A DNA stretch of 64,000 bases from positions 10,014,770 through 10,078,769 of the forward strand of contig NC_091188.1 in the NCBI RefSeq assembly GCF_040958095.1, in the 5' to 3' direction. Source of the DNA: Procambarus clarkii. Taxonomy: Eukaryota; Arthropoda; Malacostraca; Decapoda; Cambaridae. The translations under genes and the position numbers were made by a program. The notes under the pieces are model-generated. The model was not told the origin of the DNA. It saw only the letters and a list, made by a program, of their open reading frames with translations, and made no database searches. Below are positions 58,190 through 64,000 of this stretch, one piece after another (the first letter of the stretch is position 1; each line of letters begins with the position of its first letter).

Positions 58190-59050
58190 TACCCATTTAC
58201 CATGAGTTACGAGGAAAAGCTGCGGAATTGCACCTAAAGTCGCTAGAAGACAGACGATTTGGGGAGACATGATCACTACATACAAAATTCTCAAGGGAAA
58301 TGACAAGGTTTACAAGGACATATTATTTAACACGGGTGGTACACGCACAAGGGGACACAGGTGGAAACTGAGAGTTTTGTTGTTGGAGTTGGTATATGTC
58401 CCAGCTCATTGTAATTGTTGGAGAGTATATCCCAGCTCTTGTTCACATAGTTTACAGTTGGAATGTTCACCATTGGAGGATTCATTACCTGCAGCCACCT
58501 GCCATAGATATCGATATCCCAGCCTAATTCTGGCAATTACAATATCCCACTGTCTAGTGGGGGTTTTATGCTGCCCGTATAAATGAAATACACTAGGCAG
58601 TGATGTGGTGGAGGAAGACTCCATACACAGTTTCAAATGTAGATATGATAGAGCCTAATAGGCTCATGAATCTGTACACCATTACACTTACGACAAGGAT
58701 GGATTATTTAACACAGGTGGCACACGCACAAGGGGACACAGGTGGAAGCTGAGTACCCAAATGAGCCACAGAGACATTAGAAAGAACTTTTTCAGTGTCA
58801 GAGTAGTTAGTAAATGGAATGGACTAGGAAGTGATGTGGTGGAGGCTGACTCCATACACAGTTTTAAATGTAGATATGACAGAGCCCAGTAGGCTCAGGA
58901 ATCTGTACACCAGTTGATTGACGGTTGAGAGGCGGGACCAAAGAGCCAGAGCTCAACCCCCGCAAACACTAGGTGAGTACCAGTGGATTGACAGCTGAGA
59001 GGCAGGACCAAAGAGCCGAACCTCAACCTTCGTAAGCACAACTAGGTGAG
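58190..59050 (+). mobile_element. Nested and partly duplicated LINE 3' ends
   Basis: Plus-strand LINE sequence (NTGGTRTRGHRWKL at 58330-58370) is interrupted by a minus-strand fragment of another LINE (about 58371-58590, YGQHKTPTRQWDIVIARIRL and CKLCEQELGYTLQ). It resumes with SDVVEEDSIHSFKCRYD-like sequence. A second, fuller copy of the same plus-strand tail follows at about 58695-58980 (RDIRKNFFSVRVVSKWNGLG, DVVEADSIHSFKCRYDRAQ). A partial tail repeat (58978-59050) completes the block. Confidence 0.75.
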
Positions 59051-59159
59051 TGGAACTATGAGTGGAATTATGTATCCTCACAATCCCACTGTACCTTCTT
59101 GTATATATATAAATAAATAAATAAATGAGAGGACTGGGAGGTGTAGTACTGCGTGCAAC

Positions 59160-59295
59160 CAAGAGATGGCGGGAGTGATGGCGTGTGGCAGCGTGGGCGT
59201 TATGGTGATGGTGCCCAAGTGTCGCGTCCCGTCCCGGCCTCCCTGACACCACCCGCGGCCGCCTGCCTCCTCACTCCTCTTCAATTTTTGAAATA
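59160..59295 (+). promoter_or_regulatory. Txnl1: Putative Txnl1 promoter and 5' UTR
   Basis: A GC- and CpG-rich stretch (CGCGTCCCGTCCCGG at about 59223, CCGCGGCCGCC at about 59255) sits immediately before the ATG. A pyrimidine tract CTCCTCACTCCTCTTC about 10-25 bases before the ATG resembles a TCT/TOP-like initiator. No TATA box is seen. Inferred from composition and position. Confidence 0.45.
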
Positions 59296-59396
59296 ATGGC
59301 TACCAATTTTAAAGTACTGACTGAAGACGCTCAGTTTCAGCCTGAGCTAAGCCAGGCGGGCGGCAGACTAGTGGTGGCGGACTTCACCTCGGCAAG
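59296..59396 (+). CDS. Txnl1: Txnl1 coding exon 1 (residues 1-33 plus two bases)
   Basis: The exon starts MATNFKVLTEDAQFQPELSQ, the only in-frame ATG next to a GC-rich upstream region, and ends TSA plus AG at a GTAGGG donor (phase 2). Confidence 0.92.
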
Positions 59397-62300
59397 GTAG
59401 GGCTGGGGAGGCCCGGCAGGCCCACACAACACTACTCAGTAATGACAGTAATTCATTGTGTCGAGGGGACATGTAGCCAGTATACCTATATATACAGTAG
59501 ATGTTATGGTTATATCCCTCCTCCCCCACCCCCTTCAGGGTCAAATTACAAGCTCTTCCCAAGATGCAACTCTTCAACAAGCTGCCTAATTCCTGGGTAT
59601 CTGTTTACTGCTAGGTGGACAGGGGCATTAGGTGATAGGAAACTAGCTCAACCATTTCTGTCCCACTGGGGGGGTGGGGGAGGTGGGAATTCGAACCTGG
59701 AATTTTCAACTGGGAGTGGAGAACGAACCACCGGGGCCCTCGAAGTGGGGGGGGGGTAACTATCTCCACGGCTTTGCAAGAATGTCAAAATTCCAATCTT
59801 ACGTAATCTCGCATTAACCACTGTACCTTCTTGCAATTATTATTATTATGATGGTGTCAGGGTTGATTGGAATGTTAAGCCTGACACTGTTGAAGGGAGT
59901 GCCTGCGAGGCTGCCGTTCCGTAACTGGCACCAGGGGGAGCACCACACGACTGACACAGGGGAGCACCACACGACTGGCACAGGGGAGCACCACACGACT
60001 GGCACAGGGGAGCACCACACGACTGGCACAGGGGAGCACCACACGACTGGCACAGGGGAGCACCACACGACTGGCACAGGGGAGCACCACACGACTGGCA
60101 CAGGGGAGCACCACACGACTGGCACAGGGGAGCACCACACGACTGGCACAGGGGAGCACCACACGACTGGCACAGGGGAGCACCACACGACTGGCACAGG
60201 GGAGCACCACACGACTGGCACAGGGGAGCACCACACGACTGGCACAGGGGAGCACCACACGACTGGCACAGGGGAGCACCACACGACTGGCACAGGGGAG
60301 CACCACACGACTGGCACAGGGGAGCACCACACGACTGGCACAGGGGAGCACCACACGACTGGCACAGGGGAGCACCACACGACTGGCACAGGGGAGCACC
60401 ACACGACTGGCACAGGGGAGCACCACACGACTGGCACAGGGGAGCACCACACGACTGGCACAGGGGAGCACCACACGACTGGCACAGGGGAGCACCACAC
60501 GACTGGCACAGGGGAGCACCACACGACTGGCACAGGGGAGCACCACACGACTGGCACAGGGGAGCACCACACGACTGGCACAGGGGAGCACCACACGACT
60601 GGCACAGGGGAGCACCACACGACTGGCACAGGGGAGCACCACACGACTGGCACAGGGGAGCACCACACGACTGGCACAGGGGAGCACCACACGACTGGCA
60701 CAGGGGAGCACCACACGACTGGCACAGGGGAGCACCACACGACTGGCACAGGGGAGCACCACACGACTGGCACAGGGGAGCACCACACGACTGGCACAGG
60801 GGAGCACCACACGACTGGCACAGGGGAGCACCACACGACTGGCACAGGGGAGCACCACACGACTGGCACAGGGGAGCACCACACGACTGGCACAGGGGAG
60901 CACCACACGACTGGCACAGGGGAGCACCACACGACTGGCACAGGGGAGCACCACACGACTGGCACAGGGGAGCACCACACGACTGGCACAGGGGAGCACC
61001 ACACGACTGGCACAGGGGAGCACCACACGACTGGCACAGGGGAGCACCACACGACTGGCACAGGGGAGCACCACACGACTGGCACAGGGGAGCACCACAC
61101 GACTGGCACCGGGGAGCACCACACGACTGGCACCGGGGAGCACCACACGACTGGCACCGGGGAGCACCACACGACTGGCACCGGGGAAGCACCACTGGAC
61201 TGGCACCGGGGAGCACCTCATGACTGGCACAGGGGAGCACCACATGACTGGCACCACACGACTGGCACCGGGGGTTGGGTGGGCACCGCACGACTGGCAC
61301 CGGGGAGCACCGCACGACTGGCACCGGGAGCACAAAACAGATGAGATCGCACCATTCACAAAGCAGGTAGTAGAGCAAACACGACAAAATTATGACATGT
61401 TATGTCATAATTTTGAAAATCTTTGAAAGAGTGCCAAGTAGTAAGATGACAAAACACATACACAGAATTAACACTATTCCAGCATGCTTTATGGAATAAA
61501 GGGGCAGGGTTCCTGGGTATTTAGGCTGTGACACAATTAGTGAGAGTATTATTCTTCCAGATGTGGGCCATGCCAGCGGATAGCGCCCTTATTTGAAGAA
61601 ATGGCAGCAAGATTTCCAAATGCAGTATTTCTGAAGATTGATGTGAAAGAGTGTACAGCTGCAGCATCTTCACAGGGTGTTTCAGCTACGCCTACATTCA
61701 TCTTCTATAGAAATAAGGTCGGTTTTTTTCCCCCCTTGTGCTGTTTCAACTAGAATTAGGTAATTGTTGCTTTATGAGCTATCAAACTGAAAATATGTAA
61801 AAATGTAGTTCCAATATTCAAGAAAGGGAAAGCAAAGTTAATGATGAGATTAAGAACTGAAGAGGACTGTAGGATGCTGCAAGAAGACTTTGAAGAACTT
61901 CAGGAGTGGGTAAATAAATTGCTGCTGAAATTCAAGCCAAATCAGTGTAATGTAATGAAAATGGTAAGTGAGATAGGAGGCCTGTATTTAACTATACCAT
62001 AAGAAGAAGGCATTTAAAATAAATGTTAAAAAAAAAACCTGGGAGTAGACATAATCCCAACTCTTAACACCAGAAGCTTACGTGAACAGGTTAATATCAG
62101 CAGCATATGGGAAGTTAGCATTCAAGAATATCATTTAAGAATCTAAACAAGGAAGCAAGGAGGCTTTCAAGTCCATACACACTGTCTATGTGAAACCATT
62201 ACTTGAGTATGCAGCTCCAAGCATGAAACCCACACCTTGTAAAGCATATACAGAAACTTCCAAAAGCTAAGAAGTTTGCAACTAGATTAGTACTGGAATT

Positions 62301-64000
62301 GAAAGACATCAACTGTGAGGACATGTTGAAAGACCTCACCCTCACAACGTTAGAGGAGAGAAGAAACAGAATGGACATGATAACTGTGTACAAGATCTTT
62401 AGGGGGAATGGATAAAGTAGATAAAGGAAACTTATTTGAATTAAAAAGTAACAGGATGAGAGAACATCGGTGAAAGCTGGACATGCAATGAATTTGAAGA
62501 GATGTAAGGAAGTTCTCGTTCCTTGTACAGGTACAAGGCATGTGGAATGCATTGAAGGAAGAGCATGCTGAAGTCAATTACATACACAACTTTAAAAAGA
62601 AATGTGATAAAAACAGTAATGTTGAGAGGAAATTAGTGTGCTAGGTATAAATGACTTGGAGGCTAGGCATAGTGCTAGATCTGATGCATTTAGGAGCTGT
62701 ATTAGAGCATCTTTGTTCATCTGTCTTCAGCATTGCAGCAGCATCTTGTGCTGACTTGAAACTTGTAACACTTATTGATGGTCATAAAATGAGTTTACTA
62801 AAATTTTGATTATAGGAGAAGACGGTTGATACATGGCACCAGTTTGAGATACTTGATGGCATGTTTACCAGTTCAGCTCAATAGGCACATCATGTTGTCT
62901 GCTAAATGGTCGTCTTTACTTCTGCCTACACATAAATTTGGATTACTGCCAACTACTGTACTACCATCACACTTCTCAGAACAGATACAAATTACATCAT
63001 TTGCAGATGACGAGTCACAAAAACGTGGCTGAATATATGACCAATCTCCCTTTTCTGATGTGTGGTTTGGTCATCATTGCATCATTTACAACTTTTTCTT
63101 TTCTAATTTACTAACCCTCAGATGTTAACTCATGGTTGATGACACAAGCCTATAATGCAGAGATGTGAACACACAAAAATGTTGTTTAACCAACATTCGT
63201 GCCGAGTTTATTGTGAAATTCCCCCTGTGCGCATGAAATAAAGTGTTCCCAAAAGATTCTCTTTTCTTTGTAAAATGATATATTTCCTTCCCTGAACATG
63301 TCTATGTAAAAATAAATATCAAATTCCACTTACTTTGGCTGTGGGGATGTGGTCAAGGTGTGCTGTGATAAAAAAATTATTTCCTGCGCACTGGGGGGGG
63401 GGTGCCATATTTGGAAGCCGAGCAGTTGAGGGGTAACAAGCTACTGGTGTAGTATTATTACATCCCTAGATTTCAAAATATTTAATAGAATAACAAATTC
63501 TTGTTTCTAGACCTGTGTTTTTATGTATTTATTTGCCTTTCTTTATTTACATTTTTAGACCAAGCTTGATAGCTTACAAGGAGCAGATCCAGAAACTTTG
63601 GAGGCTAGAATCCGGCAACATTATGGTGATGGAGAGGGTGAAGAAGTTGAAGACTCTGGTGTACCAGGACACGTGAGTAGGCAGTCTGTTAAACTAAACT
63701 AGCATTTTTCAACTGGGGCTCCCCGGAATCATAGGGTTCTGTGAGAGGTCATCAAGAGCTCAGCAAGATATTAGAAATCTGTACTGATAGTGTCCCATCA
63801 ATAGTTGGCTCTATAAGAGGGTTTGTTTCTCTTGTAAAGTAAGAAAATGGCGTTGTTGTCACAACACACTTCTTTCTTCAGGGAGAACTGCCAATTAAAA
63901 AATCTCCTGGAGATCAATTGAAAAATGTTTGATGCTACAAAAATGGTCAGCTTTATTGAACAAAGCCCAGTTCACTCCAGAATGTTTAAATAGCTGTATG
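59296..64000 (+). CDS. Txnl1: Txnl1, thioredoxin-like protein 1 (first three coding exons; gene runs off the window)
   Basis: TXNL1 is a cytosolic and nuclear thioredoxin that associates with the 19S proteasome through a C-terminal PITH domain. Exons at 59296-59396, 61561-61717 and 63559-63672 join in phase to give 124 residues. These include FQPELSQAGGRLVVADF at 14-30 (human FQPELSGAGSRLAVVKF), the CGPC redox site at 35-38, and the cis-proline motif ATPTFIF at 76-82. Then come RNKTKLDSLQGADPETLE and an acidic linker GDGEGEEVED, where the family passes from the thioredoxin fold to the PITH domain. The domain looks intact. Intron 1 (2.2 kb) carries an antisense SINE and a 24-bp minisatellite; intron 2 (1.8 kb) carries a LINE remnant. 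The PITH exons should lie beyond 64000. Confidence 0.93.
59520..59750 (-). mobile_element. Antisense tRNA-derived SINE (family B-like) in Txnl1 intron 1
   Basis: On the minus strand the head ends with B box GGTTCGAATTCCC (about 59684-59700) and the body has CACCTAGCAGTAAACAGATA, CCCAGGAATTAGGCAGCTTG and a GACCCTGAAGGGG end, as in the copies at 44.8 and 47.3 kb. Confidence 0.75.
59935..61330. repeat. 24-bp minisatellite, about 53 near-identical units, in Txnl1 intron 1
   Basis: The unit is CACCACACGACTGGCACAGG plus GGAG. From about 59965 to 61100 it is essentially without substitutions; the last units have CACCGGGGAG and then decay to 61330. It is open in several frames on both strands because the period is divisible by three. 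Confidence 0.97.
61561..61717 (+). CDS. Txnl1: Txnl1 coding exon 2 (residues 34-86)
   Basis: After the TATTCTTCCAG acceptor the split arginine codon is completed, followed by CGPCQRIAPLFEEMAARF. The exon ends FIFYRNK at a weak GTCGGT donor. The weak donor is noteworthy, but the next exon continues correctly in phase 0. Confidence 0.92.
61800..62650 (+). mobile_element. Degraded LINE reverse-transcriptase C-terminus in Txnl1 intron 2
   Basis: Plus-strand blocks MLQEDFEELQEWVNKLLLKF and KPNQCNVMKM (the post-catalytic 'LQEDLDKLQEWSNKWLLKFN' region of CR1/Jockey-like RT), then LGVDIIPTL, and DMLKDLTLTTLEERRNRMDM followed by ITVYKIFRG. Order is right but frames are broken many times. Confidence 0.8.
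63559..63672 (+). CDS. Txnl1: Txnl1 coding exon 3 (residues 87-124)
   Basis: These 38 whole codons run TKLDSLQGADPETLEARI then RQHYGDGEGEEVEDSGVPGH, bounded by a TTTTTAG acceptor and a GTGAGT donor. It is the end of the thioredoxin fold plus the acidic linker. The rest to 64000 is intron 3, with nothing recognised. Confidence 0.9.

Noticed and set aside
59814-61387. Four overlapping open frames of 455-513 codons on both strands
   Set aside because: All come from the 24-bp array in Txnl1 intron 1; a period divisible by three keeps every stop-free frame open.

Overview
This is a eukaryotic, very repeat-rich window. It is most likely from a decapod crustacean, perhaps a crayfish-like species. 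That assignment is an inference from three things: arthropod-like protein sequences, (TTAGG)n-type motifs, and a dense mix of tRNA-derived SINEs, LINE remnants, a Penelope-like remnant and minisatellites. No bacterial, plasmid or CRISPR features are present. Nearly all long open frames are by-products of tandem arrays whose period is a multiple of three.

Three real genes are supported. (1) On the minus strand at 19529-19826 lies the first coding exon of a Phox2-type paired homeobox gene. Its GC-rich, CCAAT-containing putative promoter is at about 20145-20295. The homeobox exon is not in the window, so the 19.5 kb of arrays at 1-19.5 kb probably lies in or beyond intron 1. (2) On the minus strand at 36388-51333 lies a complete seven-exon Ctu1 gene (cytoplasmic tRNA 2-thiolation ATP-pyrophosphatase, 359 aa). 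Every splice site and phase could be read. (3) On the plus strand from 59296 to the window edge lie the first three coding exons of Txnl1 (thioredoxin-like protein 1), covering the thioredoxin domain with its CGPC active site. The C-terminal PITH domain lies beyond the window.

Layout: 1-23.4 kb is dominated by minisatellites and microsatellites. These include a 3.5 kb TGG-rich array joined to a 1.4 kb CA-rich array, an 18-bp array of about 89 units, and a 37-bp array carrying a CRE palindrome in nearly every unit. 23.4-36 kb holds SINEs, degraded LINEs, two palindromic MITE copies in TA microsatellites, and two more arrays. 36.4-51.3 kb is Ctu1, with LINE, SINE, MITE and DIRS-type remnants in its introns. 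51.4-59.2 kb holds dispersed repeats, nested LINE tails and a 30-bp-armed hairpin. 59.3-64 kb is Txnl1, whose first intron contains a very homogeneous 24-bp array of about 53 units.

The genes do not form a pathway: one is a neural transcription factor, one a tRNA modification enzyme, one a proteasome-associated thioredoxin. I found no convincing new gene system. The most interesting signals are structural: a CRE array, a MITE whose core is inverted telomere-like repeats, SINEs with different heads sharing one core, a minisatellite born inside a LINE reading frame, and datable nested insertions.
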